Of a stretch of 7,491 nucleotides of DNA, positions 1 to 5,155 are shown piece by piece. The notes under the pieces were generated by a model that did not search any database, was not told the origin of the DNA, and saw nothing but the letters and a program-made list of their open reading frames with translations. The stretch is from NCBI GenBank assembly GCA_910580045.1, contig CAJTXF010000071.1, forward strand, positions 1-7,491, written 5' to 3'. Each line of letters opens with the position of its first letter. The first letter of the stretch is position 1. The position numbers were made by a program, and so were the translations under genes. Source of the DNA: an uncultured Eubacteriales bacterium (GTDB lineage Bacteria > Bacillota > Clostridia > Oscillospirales > Acutalibacteraceae).

Positions 1-73
1 GACGCCGGGACATATACTCGTGAATGCTCTTCTGAATCTTTCCCATGGTCTTCTTGGATGTATAGTTTTTCAT
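1..73 (-). CDS. Small basic protein, tandem copy (3' end outside window)
   Basis: This is an unrecognised small gene whose start (ATG, complement of 71-73) and first 24 codons lie in the window; the rest runs off the left edge. An AAGGAG ribosome site (complement of 80-85) sits 6 nt before the ATG. The encoded 24 residues (starting MKNYTSKKTMGK, ending EYMSRR) are identical to the start of the neighbouring 55-aa protein. The two DNA copies differ at four of 73 bases, and all four changes are synonymous (Lys, Asn, Tyr and Ser codons). That pattern is strong evidence that this is translated and kept under purifying selection. It follows the 55-aa gene by 51 nt and is presumably on the same transcript. 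Function unknown. Confidence 0.75.
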   Translation of the reverse strand, partial: MKNYTSKKTMGKIQKSIHEYMSRR

Positions 74-124
74 GTTTTTCTCCTTTCAATCTGTGGGGTG
101 TTTCCTTCTCCGCTCAATCTGCTC

Positions 125-292
125 TCAATTCATGGCCCAGAACATGGCCTGCTCTTTCCCTTCTGTTACCTGGAACACGTCAGCCTTCTCCTGCATGAAC
201 CTCTCATAGTTCGCCGCCTGACGCCGGGACATATACTCGTGAATGCTCTTCTGAATCTTTCCCATGGTCTTCTTCGATGTGTAATTCTTCAT
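125..292 (-). CDS. Small basic 55-aa protein of unknown function, tandem copy
   Basis: This is an unrecognised 55-residue protein (MKNYTSKKTMGK... to ...FWAMN). It is preceded by a GGAAGGAG ribosome site (complement of 300-307), with 7 nt between AAGGAG and the ATG. The N-terminal part is Lys/Arg-rich. Residues ~13-38 look helical and contain RR (23-24) followed after six residues by RFM (31-33). There is no signal peptide or membrane segment. It is the middle of at least three small genes on one transcript, 38 nt after the 56-aa gene and 51 nt before its near-identical copy. Small size and positive charge would suit a nucleic-acid or protein-binding accessory factor, but that is only inference. 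The synonymous-only divergence from the next copy argues that it is real. Confidence 0.75.
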   Translation of the reverse strand: MKNYTSKKTMGKIQKSIHEYMSRRQAANYERFMQEKADVFQVTEGKEQAMFWAMN

Positions 293-306
293 AATTTTTC
301 TCCTTC

Positions 307-319
307 CAAATTTATAAAC
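307..319. repeat. 13-nt repeat CAAATTTATAAAC, inverted copy at 674-686
   Basis: CAAATTTATAAAC at 307-319 occurs exactly, in opposite orientation, at 674-686 inside the promoter of the small-gene cluster. The copy here lies just before the ribosome site of the 55-aa gene. The core TTTATAAA is self-palindromic. The pair could be two operator sites for the same regulator, but the motif is AT-rich, so chance cannot be excluded. Confidence 0.4.
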
Positions 320-330
320 TTGTTAAATCC

Positions 331-501
331 TCAGCCAATTGGACACCAAGCATCTCTATGGTTTGTAAACTCTGCACCCTCTTGTAAACTTTCCATAAAC
401 CGGGCGAGACTCTGTTCCCGGCGGCGGGCAGTAAGGGCAGTCATCCTTTTGCTCTCTTGCTGCTTGGTACCTAAGGCACGGCCCATCCCTTTGTTTTTCA
501 T
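331..501 (-). CDS. Small basic 56-aa protein, distant paralogue of its neighbours
   Basis: This is an unrecognised 56-residue protein (MKNKGMGRALGT... to ...DAWCPIG), first gene after the promoter at 662-690. The ATG has only a modest ribosome site (AGGAAA 4 nt upstream, AAAGGGG 11 nt upstream). It shares with the 55-aa neighbour the MKN start, nearly the same length, and an RR pair (26-27) followed after exactly six residues by RFM (34-36). Overall identity is otherwise low, so I read the two as diverged paralogues. It is basic in the N-terminal half, with no secretion or membrane signal. The overlapping longer reading frame on the same strand would need a start inside the promoter, so this frame is preferred. 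Confidence 0.65.
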   Translation of the reverse strand: MKNKGMGRALGTKQQESKRMTALTARRREQSLARFMESLQEGAEFTNHRDAWCPIG

Positions 502-655
502 ATGGTTTCCTACCCCTTTCTCTGTATTGCGGCTCTCCCCCTGCTGGCCTCCAGCATCTATGGAGTATAACCCGCACTTTTGCGTTGTGTTGTTTGCTGT
601 GTCCCAGTTTCTTGGGAGGAGAGCGCTGATTTGTTTTCTTCTCTCCTGACCCTGT
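502..655 (-). promoter_or_regulatory. Structured 5' leader of the small-gene transcript
   Basis: About 154 nt separate the expected transcription start (near 655) from the first ATG. The RNA can form an AGGAGAG/CTCTCCT stem (641-647 with 617-623) in which an SD-like AGGAG is paired. It can also form a competing TCCCA/TGGGA stem (602-606 with 613-617), and a tight 6-bp TGCTGG/CCAGCA hairpin with 3-nt loop (542-556). No U-run follows, so it does not look like a terminator, and no start codon follows the sequestered AGGAG. It may stabilise or regulate the message; this is inference from base pairing only. Confidence 0.35.
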
Positions 656-661
656 GGCTAT

Positions 662-690
662 ATTATAAACCACGTTTATAAATTTGTCAA
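662..690 (-). promoter_or_regulatory. Perfect consensus sigma-A promoter with inverted repeat in spacer
   Basis: On the minus strand, TTGACA (complement of 685-690) is separated by exactly 17 bp from TATAAT (complement of 662-667). Both hexamers match consensus perfectly. The flank upstream of -35 is AT-rich, like an UP element. The spacer and -10 contain a perfect 8-bp inverted repeat with 3-bp centre, TTATAAAC-CAC-GTTTATAA (663-681). A repressor bound there would block polymerase. This promoter points at the small-gene cluster. Confidence 0.85.
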
Positions 691-995
691 GGGATTTTTA
701 TAAATAATTTTCCAAATTTTTCTGAGTCTTCATAAATCCCTAAATCATGTATTGCTCTGCCGCGACGCCACCAGCTATAGAAATTGTCTCTGTGCTTCTG
801 CTGCCCCATATACCGCTCTTATAACATAAAGCAGTATACACTGGAGCAAAAGCCTGACGCAGACTGCCAAGTTGAGTTTCCCCCAAAACTTTCCAAATAA
901 TCAAATAATCACTGCAACCCAGTTGATTTTCCTGCGGGAATGCGGTATCATTAGACTGTAAGTTCATTCTATTGAAAATACTGGAGGAACCCCCA
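691..995. other. Intergenic region without a gene
   Basis: No reading frame here has both a ribosome site and a plausible protein. It is the space between two divergent promoters. It contains a tandem CAAATAAT-CAAATAAT at 894-909, upstream of the isomerase promoter, and otherwise nothing I can name. A minus-strand frame running across 740-1108 enters the isomerase gene and is judged a shadow. Confidence 0.6.
923..951 (+). promoter_or_regulatory. Likely promoter of the isomerase gene
   Basis: TTGATT (923-928) and TATCAT (946-951) are separated by 17 bp. This puts transcription start near 958 and leaves a short leader before the GGAGG at 983-987. Each hexamer is a near-match to the sigma-A consensus. 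No catabolite-repression (cre) site was recognised. Confidence 0.55.
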
Positions 996-2480
996 ATGAA
1001 CAACATCCCAGAAGTCAAAATCGGCGTTGTCGCCGTCTCCCGGGACTGCTTCCCCGAGTCCCTGTCTGTAAACCGCCGCAAGGCCCTGATGGACGCTGTA
1101 AAAGCCAACTACCCGGCCGAGGCCGCCTCTGTGTACGAATGTCCTATCTGCATCGTGGAGAGCGAAATCCACATGGTCCAGGCCCTGGAGGATATTAAGA
1201 AGAACGGCTGCAACGCTCTGGTGGTCTATCTAGGCAACTTCGGTCCCGAAATCTCCGAGACCCTGCTGGCCAAGCACTTCGACGGCCCCAGCATGTTCAT
1301 CGCCGCCGCAGAGGAGTCTGGCGACAACCTGGTCGGCGGCCGGGGCGATGCCTACTGCGGTATGCTCAACGCCAGCTACAACCTGAAGCTGCGGGAAATC
1401 AAGGCCTATATCCCGGAGAACCCGGTGGGCGACGCGGAGGACTGCGCCCAGATGATTCACGAGTTTATCCCCATTGCCCGGGCTTTGGTGGGCCTGAAGT
1501 CTCTGAAAATCATCAGCTTTGGCCCCCGGCCCCTGAACTTCCTGGCCTGCAACGCCCCCATCAAGCGCCTGTATGATTTGGGCGTGGAGATTGAGGAGAA
1601 CTCTGAGCTGGACTTGTTCGAGGCCTTCCATAAGCACGACGGCGACGCCCGTATCCCCCAGGTAGCCAAGGAAATGGCAGAGGAGCTGGGCGAGGGCAAC
1701 AAAAAGCCTGAGATTTTGGAGAAGCTGGCCCAGTACGAAATCACCCTGCTGGATTGGGTGGAGGAGCACAAGGGATACCGGCAGTATGTGGCCCTGACCA
1801 GCAAGTGCTGGCCTGCTTTCCAGACCCAGTTCGGGTTTGTGCCCTGCTATGTGAATTCTCGGCTGACAGGCAAGGGCATTCCCGTGTCCTGCGAGGTGGA
1901 CATCTACGGCACCCTGTCCGAGTTCATCGGCACCTGCGTCAGCAATGACATTGTCACCCTGCTGGACATCAACAACACAGTGCCCAAGGATATGTACAAG
2001 TCTGACATTGAGGGCAAGTTCCCCTATCAGTTTACAGACACCTTCATGGGCTTCCACTGCGGGAACACCTGCTCCAGCAAGCTGTGCAACCCCACCATGA
2101 AATACCAGATGATTATGGCCCGGAGCCTCCCGGAGGAGGTCACCCAGGGCACCCTGGAAGGGGACATCGTCCCTGGCGACATCACCTTCTTCCGGCTGCA
2201 GAGCACCGCTGACTGCCAGCTGCGGGCCTATGTGGCCCAGGGCGAGGTGCTGCCTGTGGCCACCCGCTCCTTTGGGGGCATCGGGGTGTTCGCCATCCCG
2301 GAGATGGGCCGGTTCTACCGCCATGTGCTCATTGAGAAGAACTACCCCCACCACGGGGCAGTGGCTTTCGGCCATCACGGCAAGGCCCTGTTTGAGGTGT
2401 TCAAGTTCCTGGGCGTGGGTGATATTGGCTTCAACCAGCCCAAGGGGATGCTCTATCCCAGTGAGAACCCCTTTGCGTAA
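996..2480 (+). CDS. L-fucose/L-arabinose isomerase family protein
   Basis: The 494-aa product belongs to the aldose-ketose isomerase family that includes L-fucose and L-arabinose isomerases, cytoplasmic Mn2+-dependent enzymes. The N-terminal half is Rossmann-like (KIGVVAVSRDCF near residue 7, VVYLGNFGPE near 76). The C-terminal half carries the probable metal ligands: E300 in SCEVDIYG, D324 in LLDINN, and H460 or H461 in FGHHG. GFHCGNTC near 352-359 is typical of the clostridial branch. The ATG is chosen over an upstream in-frame TTG (972) because GGAGG lies 8 nt before it. Gene order gives no help: there is no kinase, aldolase, transporter or regulator of a sugar operon beside it. The substrate is therefore open: fucose, arabinose, another aldose or a modified sugar. 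Family call is firm; function at substrate level is not. Confidence 0.87.
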   Translation: MNNIPEVKIGVVAVSRDCFPESLSVNRRKALMDAVKANYPAEAASVYECPICIVESEIHMVQALEDIKKNGCNALVVYLGNFGPEISETLLAKHFDGPSMFIAAAEESGDNLVGGRGDAYCGMLNASYNLKLREIKAYIPENPVGDAEDCAQMIHEFIPIARALVGLKSLKIISFGPRPLNFLACNAPIKRLYDLGVEIEENSELDLFEAFHKHDGDARIPQVAKEMAEELGEGNKKPEILEKLAQYEITLLDWVEEHKGYRQYVALTSKCWPAFQTQFGFVPCYVNSRLTGKGIPVSCEVDIYGTLSEFIGTCVSNDIVTLLDINNTVPKDMYKSDIEGKFPYQFTDTFMGFHCGNTCSSKLCNPTMKYQMIMARSLPEEVTQGTLEGDIVPGDITFFRLQSTADCQLRAYVAQGEVLPVATRSFGGIGVFAIPEMGRFYRHVLIEKNYPHHGAVAFGHHGKALFEVFKFLGVGDIGFNQPKGMLYPSENPFA

Positions 2481-2502
2481 ATAGGAAATATGGAGCTTTA
2501 AG

Positions 2503-2537
2503 GAATTCCCCTGCCCTGAGGGCGGGGAATTCTTTCT
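2503..2537 (+). terminator. Rho-independent terminator of the isomerase gene
   Basis: GAATTCCCC (2503-2511) pairs with GGGGAATTC (2524-2532), enclosing a further GCCC-TGA-GGGC stem with one bulged T. The strand then reads TTTCT. It starts 22 nt after the isomerase stop codon. Confidence 0.85.
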
Positions 2538-2555
2538 GTAATAATGTATAGTAGA

Positions 2556-2590
2556 AAGAGAGCTGGCCGCGGGAGGCGGTCAGCTCTCTT
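2556..2590 (-). terminator. Terminator of the protease gene (possibly bidirectional)
   Basis: A 15-bp stem joins 2556-2570 with 2576-2590, with one G-T pair and a 5-nt loop. AAGAGAGCTG pairs with CAGCTCTCTT at the base. It lies 16 nt past the protease stop codon on the minus strand, where the stem ends in CTCTTTCTACT. On the plus strand the tail is TTGTTTAT, so it may back up the isomerase terminator too. Confidence 0.8.
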
Positions 2591-2606
2591 GTTTATCTGG
2601 ATGTAT

Positions 2607-3809
2607 CTACTTATATCTTGATAGGAATTTGTACAAATCTACGTCCATCCCAACAGCCATTGCCCTTTGGGGACTTATTGATTTATCTGCTGTTGTTCCT
2701 GTAAAAATCCCTATTACTTTCCCATAAGCATCCAATACAGGCCCACCACTCATTCCATGGTAGCCCTCTCCAGCTGCCCCTTGCGAATCAGTAGAGTATA
2801 AAACTCGATAAGATGGAGCATTCACAGGTTTTGTAGATGCCTTTCCTGTTATACGTAACATTGACAATCCTGAATAATCCGCGCCTGAAGGATAGCCATA
2901 AGTTATTGTTGTATTCGTATATGATTTCGGGTCTATCTGTTTTCTTGTGAGACATGGATTACTTCCCTTCATCGTTCCTCTTAAGACAAAAAGGCCCCAG
3001 TCGGCATCATAGTCAAACTCGTCCTTCCATTTTGCACCAACTGCCATTTGCTTACAGTCAGCAAATACTCGCCCATATGGTTCAGTATCAGTGGCTGTTG
3101 GTGCGTAAGCCTGTACTATAAAAACCTCGTAAGCCCAGCCAGAACTAGAAAGTGGAGGTGCCCACTTTTCCGGATAGATAACGTGCGCCGCTGTACCGAC
3201 TACGGTATCATTCAGAAAAAAACCTGAGCCAACCGACCATTCACCATCATTTCTTCGCGCAACAATCTTACATATCGTACTGGTTAATAAATTATCCTTT
3301 GGATTGTAAATCGTTGTCCGGTCACCGGCTGCCTGTGGTATGATTAAATCATCTTCCTCTAAGATAGAGTTATCCTCAACTTCAGGCGCAGCGCTAGTTT
3401 CATCGTCAAAATCATAATATTCATAATGCCCACCGTTTCCATCCCGGACGTACACGCCAAAGCGTTCATCTTCTCCGTCCTGCTGTTGAGGAACATTCTC
3501 CTTCTGTTTGGGCTGCTCTGCCGGGAGCGCATTTTTGAGAATATAGTCAAAACACGCATCCGCCAGGTCGGGGTCAATCTCTTCCAGCCGGAAGCATACA
3601 GCAAACGCATATTGAGGTAAAGAGCCTTGGCCACACCCCAAAATTTCATGTCCAATGGCAATCAATTCCTCATCCGTCATGTTTTCTGTGGCCTCCCAGG
3701 AGTCCACATAAGGCTCCTCCTCTGGCTCTTCCAGAACCGCGAACGCGGTCACGGAAATCGCTGCCACCAAAACAACCGCCAACGCCAACAACACAAACTT
3801 CTTTTTCAT
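2607..3809 (-). CDS. Secreted V8/glutamyl-endopeptidase-like serine protease
   Basis: The 400-aa precursor is a trypsin-fold serine protease of the S1B (V8/glutamyl endopeptidase) type. A signal peptide covers residues 1-24 (KKK, hydrophobic core, AFA cleavage motif). An acidic Glu/Asp-rich pro-region with three Cys (59, 72, 86) spans ~25-155. The catalytic domain begins near IIPQAAGDRTTI (~156), resembling the mature start of Bacillus glutamyl endopeptidases. Triad: H209 in TAAHVI, D270 in YDADWG, S354 in GMSGGP. ATG at 3809 is preferred over an in-frame GTG four codons earlier because AAAGGTGG precedes it properly. The positions that give V8 its Glu specificity (Thr164, His184) are Gly349 and Phe369 here, so cleavage preference may differ. 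It stands alone between its own promoter and terminator. The catalytic half is markedly more AT-rich than neighbouring genes, suggesting acquisition by transfer. Confidence 0.9.
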   Translation of the reverse strand: MKKKFVLLALAVVLVAAISVTAFAVLEEPEEEPYVDSWEATENMTDEELIAIGHEILGCGQGSLPQYAFAVCFRLEEIDPDLADACFDYILKNALPAEQPKQKENVPQQQDGEDERFGVYVRDGNGGHYEYYDFDDETSAAPEVEDNSILEEDDLIIPQAAGDRTTIYNPKDNLLTSTICKIVARRNDGEWSVGSGFFLNDTVVGTAAHVIYPEKWAPPLSSSGWAYEVFIVQAYAPTATDTEPYGRVFADCKQMAVGAKWKDEFDYDADWGLFVLRGTMKGSNPCLTRKQIDPKSYTNTTITYGYPSGADYSGLSMLRITGKASTKPVNAPSYRVLYSTDSQGAAGEGYHGMSGGPVLDAYGKVIGIFTGTTADKSISPQRAMAVGMDVDLYKFLSRYK

Positions 3810-3895
3810 CACACTGACCACCTTTCTGTTTACACAGGCTCATACCTGAACGGGTTTCGTGGGGCCTTAAAAAATCAGCCCCCTTCTTTAATCTC

Positions 3896-3924
3896 ATAAT
3901 ACTACACATCAGCAACTATGTCAA
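3896..3924 (-). promoter_or_regulatory. Strong sigma-A promoter of the protease gene
   Basis: On the minus strand, TTGACA (complement of 3919-3924) is followed after 17 bp by TATTAT (complement of 3896-3901). Upstream, 3925-3970 is almost pure A/T tracts, as in an UP element. The leader to the ATG is about 80 nt and contains no clear regulatory structure. Confidence 0.8.
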
Positions 3925-3976
3925 CAGTTTTTCTAAGAAAATATTTTTTCTATATATATTTTATATTCGTAAATAG

Positions 3977-4002
3977 AAAAGCGCTCCGCCTGGAGCGCTT
4001 TT
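3977..4002 (-). terminator. Terminator of the AraC-family gene
   Basis: AAAAGCGCTCC (3977-3987) and GGAGCGCTTTT (3992-4002) form a perfect 11-bp stem with a 4-nt loop. On the minus strand the right arm ends in TTTT followed by CTATTT. It lies 10 nt beyond the AraC-family stop codon. The symmetry would also let it work in the other direction, although no plus-strand gene ends here. Confidence 0.9.
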
Positions 4003-4012
4003 CCCTTACCAT

Positions 4013-4963
4013 TTATTTCAGCCTAACCGGCCTTAACACCTCATACCCAATCCCCTCCGGGTAGTGGCGCTGATAGCACTGGCAGGCATCCTCGTTCCAC
4101 AAAAAACGCCCGCCGCCCCGCTCAGAGGTGCTGATGCCGCTGGAATCCGGCTTCTCCCCCTCCAAATCGTAGTTCCAGGCCAAGTCCTCCACCCGGGCCA
4201 TGACCTCCTCGTTGTCCTCCATATAGTCAAAGGGCGGGTGATAGAACACCAGATAGTAGCTGCCCGGGAAGGCCCGCAGCTCAAAGCCCTCGGGCACTGG
4301 GCCGCTGTAGTCCTCCGGCACCCCAAAGCCATAGAAGTACCGGCGCTGGCCCTCCACATAGTGCCAGCCCGCAGTGTGAGGGGCCACCACCGGGTGGGAT
4401 ACCTGGCGCATACTCTCAATGATGCCGCACACCTTATCACAGTCATGGCGCTCCCAAAAGGTGCCGTAGCACACTGCCTCCTTGTCCCAAATGCCAATGT
4501 ACTTGTGTGCCGGGATGTACTCCACCCGTACCCGGGCCTCCCGCAAATCCTCTTTACTCATCTGGCTGCCTCCTTGATATAAGATTTTGTACTGCCAAGG
4601 GTGGAACACGTCTTTGCCCATAAATAATGGGATAGGCCGGGGATTCCTGCGGTACTCGGCCGGGGTGCACCCAAATGCCCCCTTGAACGCCCGGGTCATA
4701 GCCTCCTGGGAGGAGAACCCGTATTTCACCGCAATGTCCAATATCCTCTCCTGGCCGCGGAGCAGGTCCAGCGCTGCCAGCGTGAGCCGCCTGCGGGCCA
4801 CATAGTCCCGCAGGGTGATGCCGCACACCTGGTGGAACAGGGCCGAGCAGTAAGTGGGGGAATACCCCACAGCCCGGGACATCTCCAGCAATGTGGGCCG
4901 GGCGCAAAGCTGGCCTTCCAGCCACTCCATCATCTTCTGCACTGCCTGGTTCTGCTGATACAA
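4013..4963 (-). CDS. AraC-family transcriptional regulator with GyrI/Rob-like effector domain
   Basis: The 316-aa cytoplasmic regulator has an N-terminal AraC DNA-binding domain with two helix-turn-helix units (~23-48 and ~72-106, the latter with DIAVKYGFSSQEAMTRAFK). A C-terminal GyrI-like small-molecule-binding domain (~141-316) follows, as in Rob and BmrR relatives. Such proteins usually sense hydrophobic or cationic compounds and control efflux or stress genes; here no target gene is adjacent. The start is taken as TTG at 4963 because a perfect AAGGAGG lies 8 nt upstream and an extended -10 element lies just ahead. The ATG 45 codons earlier would be upstream of the predicted transcript start and has no ribosome site. 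The gene is transcribed divergently from recA. A second perfect AAGGAGG inside the linker precedes an in-frame ATG (4561), so a separate 182-aa effector domain might also be made. Confidence 0.9.
   Translation of the reverse strand: MYQQNQAVQKMMEWLEGQLCARPTLLEMSRAVGYSPTYCSALFHQVCGITLRDYVARRRLTLAALDLLRGQERILDIAVKYGFSSQEAMTRAFKGAFGCTPAEYRRNPRPIPLFMGKDVFHPWQYKILYQGGSQMSKEDLREARVRVEYIPAHKYIGIWDKEAVCYGTFWERHDCDKVCGIIESMRQVSHPVVAPHTAGWHYVEGQRRYFYGFGVPEDYSGPVPEGFELRAFPGSYYLVFYHPPFDYMEDNEEVMARVEDLAWNYDLEGEKPDSSGISTSERGGGRFLWNEDACQCYQRHYPEGIGYEVLRPVRLK
4569..4575 (-). promoter_or_regulatory. Internal Shine-Dalgarno within the AraC-family gene
   Basis: AAGGAGG (complement of 4569-4575) is spaced 7 nt from an in-frame ATG (complement of 4559-4561) reading MSKEDLRE. 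This lies exactly at the linker between the DNA-binding and effector domains. It could initiate a 182-aa stand-alone effector domain, or be a remnant of a gene fusion. Confidence 0.45.
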
Positions 4964-4971
4964 AACTGTCC

Positions 4972-4978
4972 CCTCCTT
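4972..4978 (-). promoter_or_regulatory. Ribosome binding site that fixes the TTG start of the AraC-family gene
   Basis: A perfect AAGGAGG on the minus strand lies 8 nt before the TTG codon at 4961-4963. No other in-frame start nearby has a comparable site, so this decides the start. Confidence 0.75.
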
Positions 4979-4990
4979 GTCATGGGTGAT

Positions 4991-4999
4991 AGTATAGCA
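4991..4999 (-). promoter_or_regulatory. Extended -10 promoter of the AraC-family gene
   Basis: The minus strand reads TG-C-TATACT (complement of 4991-4999), an extended -10 with no good -35. Transcription would start near 4984, leaving a ~20-nt leader to the TTG start. Confidence 0.5.
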
Positions 5000-5032
5000 C
5001 AGATACCAGGAAAAATCTTGATTTGGATTAAG

Positions 5033-5053
5033 AACCTGTAGCCAGGGCAGGTT
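5033..5053. promoter_or_regulatory. Inverted repeat AACCTG-N9-CAGGTT in the araC/recA divergent region
   Basis: Perfect 6-bp arms at 5033-5038 and 5048-5053 are separated by 9 bp. They lie between the two divergent promoters. The layout suits a dimeric regulator's operator; which protein binds is unknown, and AraC proteins often prefer direct repeats. Confidence 0.3.
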
Positions 5054-5076
5054 TTCCCCTTTTTGTGCCCACCCTC

Positions 5077-5105
5077 TTGCTTTTCTCCCGCCGCTCATGT
5101 ATAAT
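5077..5105 (+). promoter_or_regulatory. recA promoter
   Basis: TTGCTT (5077-5082), a 17-bp spacer and a perfect TATAAT (5100-5105) place transcription start near 5112. This is ~44 nt before the recA ATG. Confidence 0.75.
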
Positions 5106-5114
5106 GAAAAGAAG

Positions 5115-5128
5115 CAAACATCTGTACA
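5115..5128 (+). promoter_or_regulatory. Possible degenerate LexA (SOS) box at recA
   Basis: CAAACATCTGTACA resembles the Gram-positive LexA box CGAAC-N4-GTTCG. It keeps AAC and GT at the right spacing but departs from consensus at several positions. It sits right at the predicted transcription start, where a repressor would act. The match is imperfect, so this is tentative. Confidence 0.4.
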
Positions 5129-5155
5129 TCCCCTTTATACCGAGGAGGTTACCCT

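Noticed and set aside
1..292. CRISPR-like or insertion-sequence interpretation of the 219-bp spaced repeat
   Set aside because: There are only two copies in the window, the repeat is coding and of gene length, and there are no terminal inverted repeats or transposase.
20..649. 209-codon plus-strand open frame with an internal repeat
   Set aside because: It lies opposite the three small minus-strand genes and their leader. Its repeat is just the complement of the duplicated gene. The codon-level conservation is in the minus frame (all substitutions synonymous there).
356..673. 105-codon minus-strand open frame overlapping the 56-aa gene
   Set aside because: Its first codon (GTG) falls within the spacer of the consensus promoter, upstream of the transcript start, and its sequence does not resemble a folded protein.
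831..845. CAGT-N4-ACTG inverted repeat upstream of the isomerase
   Set aside because: Arms of four bases are expected by chance, and it is not positioned over the predicted promoter.
1230..2378. 382-codon antisense frame within the isomerase gene
   Set aside because: This is a shadow of a GC-rich gene with third-position bias. It has no ribosome site and a low-complexity Gly/Ala/Val/His-rich product.
4064..4582. 172-codon plus-strand frame opposite the AraC-family gene
   Set aside because: The opposite strand has clear domain homology, and this frame has no ribosome site or promoter.
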